NCBI GenBank assembly: GCA_026390045.1
Contig: JAPLGR010000155.1
Location: 1 to 10,148, forward strand
Source: Chloroflexota bacterium
Lineage (GTDB): Bacteria > Chloroflexota > Anaerolineae > Anaerolineales > E44-bin32
Reading direction: 5' to 3'
Length of the DNA: 10,148 bases
In this document: one piece after another, positions 1 to 6,767 of the stretch
Layout of the letters: the number at the start of each line of letters is the position of its first letter
How positions within the stretch are numbered: the first letter of the stretch is position 1
Notes under the pieces: model-generated
Database searches by the model: none
What the model was told of the DNA's origin: nothing
Seen by the model: only the letters and a program-made list of their open reading frames with translations
Position numbers and translations under genes: made by a program

Positions 1-1896
1 GCCTACATAGGTCACGCGCACGGCCAGCACCGGGACGGTGCCGACGTTGATGCGCTTGGCCGTCATGTAGGGGAAGCCGGCGTTGGAGATGTTGTCCTTG
101 GTGACCTTGGCCAGGATGTCGCGCGTCTTGGGTCCCCACAGCCCGAAGCAGCCGTAGGACGAGGTGACATCATCCACCGACACGGAGCCGTCGGCCGGCA
201 TGTGCAGCCGGATCCACGACAGGTCGTGCTGGCCGAAGGCGGTGCCCGTGATGATCAGGAAGCGGTCAGGCGCCGTGCGCGTGATGGTGAAGTCGCACTC
301 GATCCCGCCGCGCGCATTGAGCATCGAGGTGTAGATGCAGCTCCCCACCGGCTTGTCGATGTCGTTGTCGCACAGGTGCTGCAGCAGCTTCAGCGCCCCC
401 GGTCCGCGGACCTCGATCTTGCTGAAGGATGACTCATCGAACAGGCCGGCAATGGCGCGCGTCTGAATATGCTCGTATCCGACGGCCGGTGACCAGTAGG
501 TGCTCGGCCAGCCGCGCGGCTTGTAGCCGTGCTTGGCCAGCTTCTCGTACGGCTTGTAGTAGTTGGGCCGCTCCCAGCCGAACTTCTCGCCGAAGTGCGC
601 CCCCAGCTCCTTCTCGCGGCTGTAGGCCGGGCCGAGGCGGAAGTTGCGCTCCGACTCGCGCTCTTCCCCGGGGATGTGGATGTCGTAGTAGCGGATATTG
701 CTTTCCAGCGTGCGGTTCCAGATAAACTGCGGGCTGACGTAGTGCGGGCCGAAGCGGCGGACGTCTAAGCGCCAGGTGTCCCACTCCGGCGTGCCCTCGA
801 TGATCCACTCGGCCATCGCCTTGCCCAGGCCGCCGGCGCCCGCTAGGCCGTGGGCGCAGAACGCGAAGGCCACCCAGAAGCCGCGCACGTCCGTCGGCCC
901 AAGCAAGAATTCGCCGTCGGGCGTGAAGCCCTCTGGCCCGTTGAGCAGCTGCCTGATCTCAGCCTTCTCCACTACCGGCACGCGCATGACGGAGTTCTCC
1001 ATCAGCGGCGTGAAGCGGTCCCAGTCCGGCGGCAGCAGCTTGTACTTGAACTCACCGGCAATCTCGCTCATCTGCAGCGCCCGCGGATTGTGCTCGTAGC
1101 CGCCGGTGATGAACCCGCCGACCTCCTCGCGCCAGTAGACCAGGTTGTCCGGGTCGCGCATTGTCGGCACATTGTGGTCCAGCCCCTCGACCGGCTTGGT
1201 GATCAGGTACAGGTGGGCGAAGGGCACAATCGGCAACGTAATGCCGACCATGTTGGCGATGACGTTGCCCCACTGGCCGGCGCAGTTGACCACCACCTCG
1301 GTCTTGATCCGACCCTGGTTGGTGATGACCTCGTCCACCTGGCCGTTCTTGGTAGTGATGCCGATGACATTGGTGTCCTCGAAGACCTTCGCCCCGCGGC
1401 TCTTGGCGCCCGCCGCCAGGGCCCTGGTCAGCATCGACGGATCGATGCTGCCGTCCGTCGGGGTCAACACGGCTCCCAGCACGCCCTTCTCGTTCATCAG
1501 CGGGAACATCTTCTTCGCCTGGGCGGTGCTGATCATTTCCAGAGGCATACCGAAGGAGCGGGCGAAGCCCACTTGGCGCTTGAGCTCCTCCATGCGCTGG
1601 GGCGTCGATGCCAGGCGCAGGCCGCCGACCTCGCGCCAGCCTGTATCCTGCCCGGTCTCATCCTTCAGCCGGCGGTACAGGTCGGTGCTGTACTTCATCA
1701 TGCGCGTCAGATTGAAGTCCGAGCGCAGCTGGCCCACCAAGCCAGCCGAGTGCCAGGTCGAGCCGCAGGTCAGCTCACCTCGCTCGAGCAGGACGACGTC
1801 CTTCCACCCCATCTGGGTGAGGTGGTAGGCGACGGACGTGCCGCCGACGCCGCCGCCGATCACAACGACACGTGCCTGGGAAGGTAGATTGGTCAT
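1..1896 (-). CDS. FAD-dependent oxidoreductase with GcvT domain, dimethylglycine/sarcosine dehydrogenase-like (C-terminus cut by window edge)
   Basis: The frame is open for 632 codons from ATG at 1896 to base 1, with no stop, so the C-terminus lies outside the window. The N-terminus has a dinucleotide-binding motif (VVVIGGGVGGTSVAYHL, residues 10-26). GSTWHSAGL follows, in which His49 matches the histidine that carries covalent FAD in dimethylglycine and sarcosine dehydrogenases. An FAD domain (about 8-375) is followed by an FAO_M-type linker (RRFGPHYVSPQF) and a folate-binding GcvT domain from about 436; HFGEKFGWERPNYY and GLWGPKTR (585-592) are family hallmarks. Relatives are usually 800-850 residues, so roughly 180-220 are missing. 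Family enzymes oxidatively remove N-methyl groups from dimethylglycine, sarcosine or similar amines and pass the carbon to tetrahydrofolate in the cytosol. The exact substrate cannot be read here. The start overlaps the upstream stop (ATGA), with GAGG just before it. It is the last visible gene of the minus-strand operon. Confidence 0.93.
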   Translation of the reverse strand, partial: MTNLPSQARVVVIGGGVGGTSVAYHLTQMGWKDVVLLERGELTCGSTWHSAGLVGQLRSDFNLTRMMKYSTDLYRRLKDETGQDTGWREVGGLRLASTPQRMEELKRQVGFARSFGMPLEMISTAQAKKMFPLMNEKGVLGAVLTPTDGSIDPSMLTRALAAGAKSRGAKVFEDTNVIGITTKNGQVDEVITNQGRIKTEVVVNCAGQWGNVIANMVGITLPIVPFAHLYLITKPVEGLDHNVPTMRDPDNLVYWREEVGGFITGGYEHNPRALQMSEIAGEFKYKLLPPDWDRFTPLMENSVMRVPVVEKAEIRQLLNGPEGFTPDGEFLLGPTDVRGFWVAFAFCAHGLAGAGGLGKAMAEWIIEGTPEWDTWRLDVRRFGPHYVSPQFIWNRTLESNIRYYDIHIPGEERESERNFRLGPAYSREKELGAHFGEKFGWERPNYYKPYEKLAKHGYKPRGWPSTYWSPAVGYEHIQTRAIAGLFDESSFSKIEVRGPGALKLLQHLCDNDIDKPVGSCIYTSMLNARGGIECDFTITRTAPDRFLIITGTAFGQHDLSWIRLHMPADGSVSVDDVTSSYGCFGLWGPKTRDILAKVTKDNISNAGFPYMTAKRINVGTVPVLAVRVTYVG

Positions 1897-2819
1897 GTCC
1901 TCGTCACATCCTTTAGCCACTCGGGCCATCGCGGATCTGAAATGTCCTCGCGGACTCGGGCGAACCACTGGTCAGCGTAACCCTGGAAGTCCTCGTCCAG
2001 CTTCGAGATGCCCGTCTGCGTCGTGCCCCACAAAGCCTCGCGGAGCTCCGACACCGGCCACATGAGCTTCAGACGGGCAAAGTCTCTGCGTCTCACCTCA
2101 CCGAAGTACTGATGCAGCAGCACGTTCACCATCTCATCCGACAAGCGGTGGTGGTGGCTGAAGTTGGCCAGGTCAAAGAAGATGTCGCCCATCCCGGCGT
2201 ATTCCCAGTCCAGAATGCGCAGCTCGTTCTTCCCCCCTGGCATCTCCTCGTCCATGAAGTTTAGGTTGAGCAGATCGCAATGACAGGGCGTCGGCGTGTA
2301 CGGATTCTTGAGGAATGCGGCCTCGATCTCCTCCATACGCCCCATCAGGTCACCGAAATCTGCAGGGAACTTGGCCTGATGTGCCCGGGACACCTTCGCC
2401 AGGCTCTCCACCACGCGGAAAGCGTTGAATTCGCTCTGCAAGGCCGGGGCGCGGGTGTGAAACAGCCGCAGCTTATCGGCCACTCGCCGGACGTGCTCAG
2501 GCCTGCCCATCTCCTCCGGGGAAATGTGCTTCCCGGTGATGAAGCGTGTCAGCAGGTAGCCCTCAGGCTCGATGAAGTAGTACACCTCGGGCGCGACGCC
2601 CAACTCCCCGGCGGCCTTACTGGCGGCGTACTCCACATCACGCCGGATGCCCAGCAGATCCGTGCCTTCGCCCGTGATGCGCAGTACATAGGCCTTGCCG
2701 CCCGACTCGATCTTGTAGTTGCGGTTCGTGATGCCGCCCTTGAGCTCCGTTGTCCGGAGGTCGCGCGCATCCTTGAGGAAGGGGATTCGGCTGATGGCCT
2801 GCTCAAGCGTCAGCGCCAT
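1893..2819 (-). CDS. Choline/ethanolamine kinase-like phosphotransferase (APH fold)
   Basis: A 308-residue protein of the aminoglycoside phosphotransferase/choline kinase fold. GGITNRNY (28-35) is the nucleotide-loop motif, YVLRI (44-48) the beta strand that normally carries the ATP-contacting basic residue, and Glu63 a likely helix C glutamate. The catalytic loop is HCDLLNLN (180-187), matching HxDxxxxN with Asp182 as base. DWEYAGMGDIFFDLA (204-218) is the metal-binding and choline-kinase signature. Length fits bacterial LicA/choline kinase relatives. The likely reaction is ATP-dependent phosphorylation of a small alcohol or amine such as choline, ethanolamine or a related amino alcohol; the substrate is inferred. 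Start 2819 is chosen because homology-like sequence begins at MALTLEQA and GGGAG lies 7-8 bases before it. An in-frame extension to 2987 would run into the CBS gene and has atypical composition. The stop overlaps the next start by 4 bp, so translation is probably coupled to the oxidoreductase. Confidence 0.88.
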   Translation of the reverse strand: MALTLEQAISRIPFLKDARDLRTTELKGGITNRNYKIESGGKAYVLRITGEGTDLLGIRRDVEYAASKAAGELGVAPEVYYFIEPEGYLLTRFITGKHISPEEMGRPEHVRRVADKLRLFHTRAPALQSEFNAFRVVESLAKVSRAHQAKFPADFGDLMGRMEEIEAAFLKNPYTPTPCHCDLLNLNFMDEEMPGGKNELRILDWEYAGMGDIFFDLANFSHHHRLSDEMVNVLLHQYFGEVRRRDFARLKLMWPVSELREALWGTTQTGISKLDEDFQGYADQWFARVREDISDPRWPEWLKDVTRT

Positions 2820-2859
2820 CCGATTGCTCCCGCCAATGCCGACGGCACCCGTGCTGGCA

Positions 2860-3669
2860 TCATGGCTGCCAGACGGATCCCGGCTGGGCCATCTCAGCCA
2901 CGATATCGAAACTGGAGATTGCGCCCAGCGGCATGCCGTCCGGCCGTTTCGGGTCCACGACCACCAGGCGGTGGTGATGCCTCTCAATCATCAGCGTGGC
3001 CGCATCGCGCAGCGTGGCTGAAGGGATGATGGTCAGCGCATCGTGCATCGCCCGAGTCACAGGCACATTGTGGCAGCCGTCCTTGCTGCAGAAGGCCAGC
3101 AGGTCAAGCCCGCTGGCCACACCCAGGGGCTTCCCGGTCTCATCCACCACGATCACCGACCGGAAATGCGCGCTGGTCATCACGCGCGCTACCTGCACAA
3201 TCGGCGTCTCCTGCCGGGTCACCAGGATGGCGCGGGACATCACGTCCCCGACCGTATTGCGCTTGACCGCCTGCGTCTCAGACAGGCTGGCGACAAAGTC
3301 CGAGATTGACACTACACCGACAGGCTTGCCCTTCTCGGTGACCAGCAGCCGGCTGATGCCTTCATCGCTCATCCGGTGCGCCGCGACATGGGCCTCGACT
3401 TCGGCATCCACCATGTCGATCGGCGTGGTCATCATGTCGCCCGCGGTCATGGCACGCATGGTGGCCAGGCTGGCCTCATCGGTGGACAGCCACTCCCCGG
3501 CTAGCAGGTCAAAGTCGCTGATCACGCCCACCGGCCGATTGTCGCGGTCAACGACGACCAGCGCGTGGACGTGATGCTCGCTCAGCATCGTGGCCACCTG
3601 ACCCAGCGTGGTGGTCGTCTTGCAGGTAATCAAACCCCGGTGCATCAGATCGCGGACGGTCTTGTTCAT
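2860..3669 (-). CDS. Protein of four CBS domains (two Bateman modules)
   Basis: This 269-residue protein consists almost wholly of CBS repeats: about 4-57, 75-130, 140-192 and 203-262. Each repeat opens with a helix such as VRDLM, AGDMM, VGDVM or VTRAM and ends in a strand plus an SxxD-type ribose-binding motif: SDFD (51-54), SISD (121-124), SGLD (186-189), SSFD (252-255). All four are intact, which in known CBS proteins fits binding of AMP, ATP, S-adenosylmethionine or similar adenosyl ligands. No catalytic, DNA-binding or membrane domain is attached, so it is a stand-alone sensor or regulator of a partner. Neighbouring operon genes, with gaps of 37 and 40 bp, are the obvious candidates for that partner (inference). 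AGGGAG lies 8 bases before the ATG. A specific ligand cannot be predicted. Confidence 0.9.
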   Translation of the reverse strand: MNKTVRDLMHRGLITCKTTTTLGQVATMLSEHHVHALVVVDRDNRPVGVISDFDLLAGEWLSTDEASLATMRAMTAGDMMTTPIDMVDAEVEAHVAAHRMSDEGISRLLVTEKGKPVGVVSISDFVASLSETQAVKRNTVGDVMSRAILVTRQETPIVQVARVMTSAHFRSVIVVDETGKPLGVASGLDLLAFCSKDGCHNVPVTRAMHDALTIIPSATLRDAATLMIERHHHRLVVVDPKRPDGMPLGAISSFDIVAEMAQPGSVWQP

Positions 3670-3706
3670 GGCTGGTCTCCCTGGCGTCGCGTCGGTTGAG
3701 GCGCGC

Positions 3707-4498
3707 CTAGTCGACTTCGTCGACGTCCTTGTACCACTTCACCCGATCGCCGACCCGGGCGCGCATGCGCCAGGCCATGGATTTGGGCGCGGCCTCGATG
3801 AAGGCCAGCGCACCCTCGACCTGGGAGGTCACATGGTTCTTCTGCTTCTCATCCAGATGCGAGTATCCGCCCGCCAGCTGGCGGACCTTGTTGAGGTTCA
3901 TCGTCGCCGTGCGCCACAGCCCCCATTCGTCCGAACACAGCTTGGCAACGCGGGCCATGTTAATCGTCTCGCGGTCGTGGTCTCCCAGCGGGTGCTCCAG
4001 CAAGAGCATGATCGTGTCGATCACGTCCTTCTCATTGATCTGCACGATCTGCATCTTCTCCAGGAGCAGCTCGGCCAGCGGGATGGTGGGCGAGTCCTTC
4101 TCCAGGCGCCCGGCCCATGGGATGACGTGGCTGAAATCCAGCTTCTCATAGAACACATCAACGTGAAGCTTGAGGTTGGCGTTGTTGAAGATCGCCCGTC
4201 CGCCCTCCGAGACCACCCAGACCTCGCGGTCCTCGCTGTACCCCAGGCCCGCCATCAGCGCGCGGATGTTCTTGGCCTCGCGGCCGTAGCCAGCGAGGTC
4301 GATGTCGGTGTAGGCCCGGCCCATCTTCTCCTGCAGGAAGCCAAACTCCGAGCAGTGGAACTGGAAGGCAAGCGATCCAAGCACGCGCAGCGTGACACCG
4401 GCAGCGCTCCCCGCCTCGATAATGCGCCGCACTTCGTTCTCAAAGCGCTCGCGCTCCGCGCGGTCCTGCTGCCCCATCCCAACCGTGGACTCTGGCAT
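3707..4498 (-). CDS. Nucleotidyltransferase-fold protein, AbiEii-like, function unknown
   Basis: A 263-residue soluble protein with the core of the Pol-beta-type nucleotidyltransferase superfamily. VLGSLAF (39-45) gives the GS motif, YTDIDL (63-68) the paired catalytic aspartates Asp65 and Asp67, and LHVDVFYE (111-118) the third carboxylate, Asp114. LLLEKMQIVQINEKDVID (144-161) resembles the lysine-rich helix of AbiEii/DUF1814-type transferases. A basic helical C-terminus follows, with WRMRARVGDRVKWYKD near the end. The triad appears complete, so transfer of a nucleotide to a protein, RNA or small molecule is possible; the target is not identifiable. There is no adjacent AbiEi-like antitoxin gene, so a toxin role is not supported. 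It is first in the minus-strand operon, 46 bases downstream of the predicted transcript start. AAGGG lies 8 bases before the ATG. The assignment to the superfamily is by motif; the subfamily is tentative. Confidence 0.75.
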   Translation of the reverse strand: MPESTVGMGQQDRAERERFENEVRRIIEAGSAAGVTLRVLGSLAFQFHCSEFGFLQEKMGRAYTDIDLAGYGREAKNIRALMAGLGYSEDREVWVVSEGGRAIFNNANLKLHVDVFYEKLDFSHVIPWAGRLEKDSPTIPLAELLLEKMQIVQINEKDVIDTIMLLLEHPLGDHDRETINMARVAKLCSDEWGLWRTATMNLNKVRQLAGGYSHLDEKQKNHVTSQVEGALAFIEAAPKSMAWRMRARVGDRVKWYKDVDEVD

Positions 4499-4522
4499 GA
4501 ATTTGACCCTTGGAGAGAGGTG

Positions 4523-4542
4523 GCTAGCTGACGCCTGCTAGC
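4523..4542. repeat. Paired GCTAGC palindromes just inside the minus-strand transcript
   Basis: GCTAGC occurs at 4523-4528 and 4537-4542, 14 bp apart centre to centre. Each is itself a palindrome, so the pair is both a direct and an inverted repeat. Relative to the predicted transcript start near 4544, it covers about +3 to +22. A repressor bound there would block transcription of the minus-strand operon. Operator function is inference. Confidence 0.35.
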
Positions 4543-4550
4543 ATTTGCCG

Positions 4551-4579
4551 ATTATAGCCGAAAGCGCGGAAGGGAACAA
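4551..4579 (-). promoter_or_regulatory. Sigma-70-type promoter of the minus-strand operon
   Basis: On the minus strand, TTGTTC (4579-4574) and a perfect TATAAT (4556-4551) are separated by 17 bases. The -35 box matches 3 of 6 consensus positions; the -10 matches 6 of 6. The predicted start is near 4544, giving a leader of about 46 bases before the nucleotidyltransferase ATG at 4498. This is the best-matching promoter in the window. Confidence 0.65.
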
Positions 4580-4597
4580 ACCCGTCCAAACCCGGTC
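4578..4597. repeat. Direct repeat AAACCCG with 10-bp period at the minus-strand -35
   Basis: AAACCCGTCC (4578-4587) is followed directly by AAACCCGGTC (4588-4597). The 10-bp period puts both copies on one face of the helix. The array starts within the -35 box of the minus-strand operon promoter and extends upstream, a usual place for a regulator site. DeoR-family repressors are known to use direct repeats. Chance occurrence is possible. Confidence 0.35.
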
Positions 4598-4606
4598 ATC
4601 CATGCT

Positions 4607-4628
4607 CAGCCCCCAGGAGTTGGGGCTG
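4607..4628. promoter_or_regulatory. Inverted repeat CAGCCCC / GGGGCTG
   Basis: CAGCCCC (4607-4613) and GGGGCTG (4622-4628) are perfect 7-bp arms around an 8-base loop. It lies in the middle of the divergent region, upstream of both promoters. There is no T-tract on either strand, so it is not a typical terminator; a protein-binding dyad is more likely than an RNA element. Function unproven. Confidence 0.35.
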
Positions 4629-4737
4629 GCCCCGCCAAGGCGGTCGAGCCGCCCGCATTTTGGCCGAATGAGCGTGCCGGAGCACAAGAACATGCTTTCG
4701 ACCTCATCCTCGGGTTTGGGCGATTGTAGGGCAACGC

Positions 4738-4766
4738 TTGCATATCTCGTCACAATCCGCCATAAT
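4738..4766 (+). promoter_or_regulatory. Sigma-70-type promoter of the deoR-like gene
   Basis: TTGCAT (4738-4743) and CATAAT (4761-4766) are 17 bases apart. The -10 box matches 5 of 6 consensus positions and the -35 box 3 of 6. The predicted start is near 4773, about 64 bases before the repressor ATG. The spacer contains GTCACAAT, which recurs at the start codon of the gene, hinting at autoregulation. Confidence 0.5.
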
Positions 4767-4836
4767 GAGCGTGCGCACAGATCGCCGCGCGCAAGCCTCT
4801 CTCGCTGGCGAAGCCACAAGCGTTCACGGGGTCACA

Positions 4837-5661
4837 ATGCCTAAGACGCTGATTCCCGCCCAGCGCCACCGGATGATCCGGGAGTACCTCGAGGTTCACC
4901 AGATTGTGCGCTCGTCGATGCTCTCGGAGATGCTCGGGGCATCCGAGGCAACCATCCGGCGTGACCTGGAGTGGCTCGAGCGCCAGGGAGTCGTTGAACG
5001 GGCTTACGGAGGAGCTATCCTCAGCACTCGGATGCCCCTGGAGCCCGCTTACACCCACTCCGCGCAAGCGCATCCGGAAGAGAAGCGTTGGATCGGACGG
5101 GCGGCCGCGGCACTGGTCAAGGATGGCGACACCGTCCTGCTCAACTCCGGAACGACGACCACCGAGGTGCTGCGCGCCCTGCGGGCCCGTACCGACCTGA
5201 GCAACCTGATCCTGGTCACCAACAACATCACTGCTGCCGCCGACGCCCGCGAAGCGCCGTTCGAGGTCATTCTGCTCGGCGGCGACTTTCGGCCCCGCGC
5301 CATGTCAACCGTCGGCCGATTCGCCTACGATCAGTTGCGGCAGTTTTGCGGCGGCATGGCCATCATCGGAGTCGACGGCATCAGCCTCAAGTACGGCTGC
5401 ACGACACCTTCCAGCGTCGAGGCGGAAATCGGCCAGACTATGGTGGACCGCACGCGCGGGCCGGTGGTGATCGTCGCCGATCACAGCAAATGGGGTGTGG
5501 TCTCCAATTACGAGATTGCCTCGCTCGATCGCGTGCACACGCTCGTGGTCGACAGCGGCCTCTCCCCCGAGTCGCGCGACGAGCTCAAGGCGCGCTCGGT
5601 CAATGTCCTCCTGGCCGGCCCCGAGGCAGGCACCAACGGCCTCGAGCCGGCCACTCTGTAG
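4837..5661 (+). CDS. DeoR/GlpR-family transcriptional repressor
   Basis: A 274-residue DeoR-family regulator. Residues 6-61 form the winged helix-turn-helix; SEATIRRDLEWLERQGVVER (36-55) is the classic recognition helix and wing, ending in AYGGAI. The C-terminal DeoRC sensor domain (about 80-245) shows the expected sugar-phosphate-binding pattern: LLNSGTTTTE (101-110), LVTNN (126-130), LLGGDFRP (146-153), GVDGIS (178-183), CTTPSSVEAEI (188-198) and ADHSKWG (214-220). Members normally bind operator DNA and release it when a phosphorylated metabolite binds. Here it is divergent from the oxidoreductase operon and leads the phosphoesterase/permease genes, so both units are likely targets. Start 4837 is chosen because family-like sequence begins at MPKTLIPAQRHRMI; a TTG at 4738 in the same frame lies in the promoter. 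The ribosome binding site is weak (GGGG, 5 bases before). Asn103 replaces the Asp common in the D-x-G-T-T motif. Confidence 0.93.
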   Translation: MPKTLIPAQRHRMIREYLEVHQIVRSSMLSEMLGASEATIRRDLEWLERQGVVERAYGGAILSTRMPLEPAYTHSAQAHPEEKRWIGRAAAALVKDGDTVLLNSGTTTTEVLRALRARTDLSNLILVTNNITAAADAREAPFEVILLGGDFRPRAMSTVGRFAYDQLRQFCGGMAIIGVDGISLKYGCTTPSSVEAEIGQTMVDRTRGPVVIVADHSKWGVVSNYEIASLDRVHTLVVDSGLSPESRDELKARSVNVLLAGPEAGTNGLEPATL

Positions 5662-5678
5662 GTACAGGAAAACATGGC

Positions 5679-6674
5679 ATGCCTCTCTTTGGGAAGAAGG
5701 TCGCCGAAAAGACTACCCGGATGTTCTACGCCACCGACGTGCACGGCTCGGAGCGCACCTACCGCAAATTCCTCAACGCCGGCAAGTTCTACGACGCCCA
5801 GGTTCTGGTGATGGGGGGCGACATCATTGGCAAGCTCGCCATCCCCATCATCCGGGAGGGAAGCGGTCACTACCGCGCCACGCTCCAAGGCAACACCGAG
5901 CACATGGACTCAGAGGATGGGCTCAAGGCGCTGACCGAGCGTCTGGGGTTGCTGGGCTTCTATCACAAGATCATGACCGAGGAGGAGTTTCGGGCGCTGG
6001 CGGCGGACCAGGCCGCCGTGGATGCACTCTTCCACACGCTGGCGCGCCAGCGACTGGAAGCCTGGATCGAGCTGGCCGACACGCGCCTGGGCGGGACCGG
6101 CATCCGCTCCTACGTCACCGGCGGGAACGACGACTACCCGAGCGTCCTGGAGGTCATGAAGACATCCGCCTCAAAGACGTTCATCGACTGTGAAGGCGTC
6201 GTGGTCAACCTGGACGACGATCACACCATGATCAGCGTCGGCAACAGCACGCCCACGCCCTGGAAGACCCCCCGCGAGGTGCCTGACGAAGAACTCGCAC
6301 GGATCATCGACGGAATGGTTGCGAAAGTCTCTGATCTCCATCGTTGCGTATTCAATTTCCACGATCCGCCCGCGGATTCCACGCTCGACACCTGTCCCGA
6401 GCTGGACTGGTCGACGGATCCCCCGACGCCTGTCGTCAAGGCAGGCCAGATCGTCATGCACGGCGCGGGGAGCAAGTCGGTCCGCAAGGCCGTCGAGACT
6501 CATCAGCCGATGCTTGGGCTGCACGGCCATATCCACGAGTCCTCGGGCGCGGTCAAGATCGGGCGGACGTTGTGCATCAACCCCGGTAGCGAATATGGGG
6601 AGGGCATCCTCAGAGGTGCGCTTCTTACTATCAGTTCAGGGGAGATCAAGGCCTACCAGCTCACGTCTGGGTGA
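5679..6674 (+). CDS. Calcineurin-like metallophosphoesterase
   Basis: A 331-residue cytosolic phosphoesterase with the full set of metal-ligand motifs: DVH (20-22), GGD (46-48), GND (149-151), NFHDPP with His228, and GHIH (283-286), followed by NPGS (301-304). About 100 residues lie between GGD and GND, longer than in compact phosphodiesterases, and form a mostly helical insert (roughly 55-140). The usual GNH is GND here, so the histidine that protonates the leaving group in many relatives is absent, as also happens in small YfcE-like enzymes. Members hydrolyse phosphomonoesters or phosphodiesters; the substrate is unknown. It starts 17 bp after the deoR-like stop with AGGA 9 bases before the ATG, so the two are co-transcribed. 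An in-frame extension reaching back to 5088 would overlap the regulator in another frame and is rejected. It may turn over the phosphorylated product of the divergent kinase (inference). Confidence 0.9.
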   Translation: MPLFGKKVAEKTTRMFYATDVHGSERTYRKFLNAGKFYDAQVLVMGGDIIGKLAIPIIREGSGHYRATLQGNTEHMDSEDGLKALTERLGLLGFYHKIMTEEEFRALAADQAAVDALFHTLARQRLEAWIELADTRLGGTGIRSYVTGGNDDYPSVLEVMKTSASKTFIDCEGVVVNLDDDHTMISVGNSTPTPWKTPREVPDEELARIIDGMVAKVSDLHRCVFNFHDPPADSTLDTCPELDWSTDPPTPVVKAGQIVMHGAGSKSVRKAVETHQPMLGLHGHIHESSGAVKIGRTLCINPGSEYGEGILRGALLTISSGEIKAYQLTSG

Positions 6675-6767
6675 GGCTTCTAGGTCCCTGGCCACGGAGG
6701 TGTCCACAAGAGACGCATCATAGAAGGCCACGCAACAGAATCGCGGACATCTAACGGAGGAGATGCA
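6675..6767 (+). other. 93-bp gap between phosphoesterase and first permease
   Basis: No terminator and no clear promoter are visible, so read-through from the repressor promoter is likely. GGCCACG occurs twice (6690-6696 and 6726-6732). A strong ribosome binding site, GGAGG at 6756-6760, lies 7 bases before the permease ATG. Confidence 0.4.

Larger units (their letters stand above)
4499..4836. promoter_or_regulatory. Divergent control region between the two operons
   Basis: A 338-bp gap separates two divergently transcribed units. I see no convincing gene in it. It holds a promoter for each direction, listed separately, plus a GCTAGC pair, a 10-bp-period direct repeat, a CAGCCCC/GGGGCTG hairpin and several ACAAT-type half sites. 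The DeoR-family gene at its right end is the natural candidate to bind here, as such repressors commonly control both themselves and a divergent operon. Which element is the operator is not settled by sequence. Confidence 0.7.

Noticed and set aside
850..1887. Long plus-strand open frame (345 codons) opposite the FAD-GcvT oxidoreductase
   Set aside because: The minus-strand frame carries clear FAD, FAO_M and GcvT motifs; the plus frame is a high-GC antisense shadow with no recognisable motif or ribosome binding site.
2820..2987. N-terminal extension of the phosphotransferase to an upstream ATG at 2987
   Set aside because: The extra 56 residues overlap the CBS coding region and look unlike family sequence (tryptophan- and arginine-rich). 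MALTLEQA at 2819 has a good ribosome binding site.
3707..4498. AbiE toxin-antitoxin system
   Set aside because: Only the AbiEii-like half is suggested. No AbiEi-type antitoxin gene lies on either side; the neighbours are a CBS protein and the divergent regulator.
3608..4531. Plus-strand 307-codon open frame opposite the nucleotidyltransferase
   Set aside because: Antisense to a protein with a full nucleotidyltransferase motif set; its low-complexity, Leu/Val/His/Asp-rich composition is typical of a shadow.
5088..5678. Extension of the phosphoesterase frame upstream to 5088
   Set aside because: It overlaps the DeoR-family gene in another frame and is Arg/His/Pro-rich. The motif-bearing protein begins at MPLFGKK (5679) with its own ribosome binding site.
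6694..6723. Seven-codon GTG-initiated leader peptide after GGAGG upstream of the first permease
   Set aside because: The GTG overlaps the GGAGG with no spacer, so initiation is unlikely, and the peptide has no run of regulatory codons.
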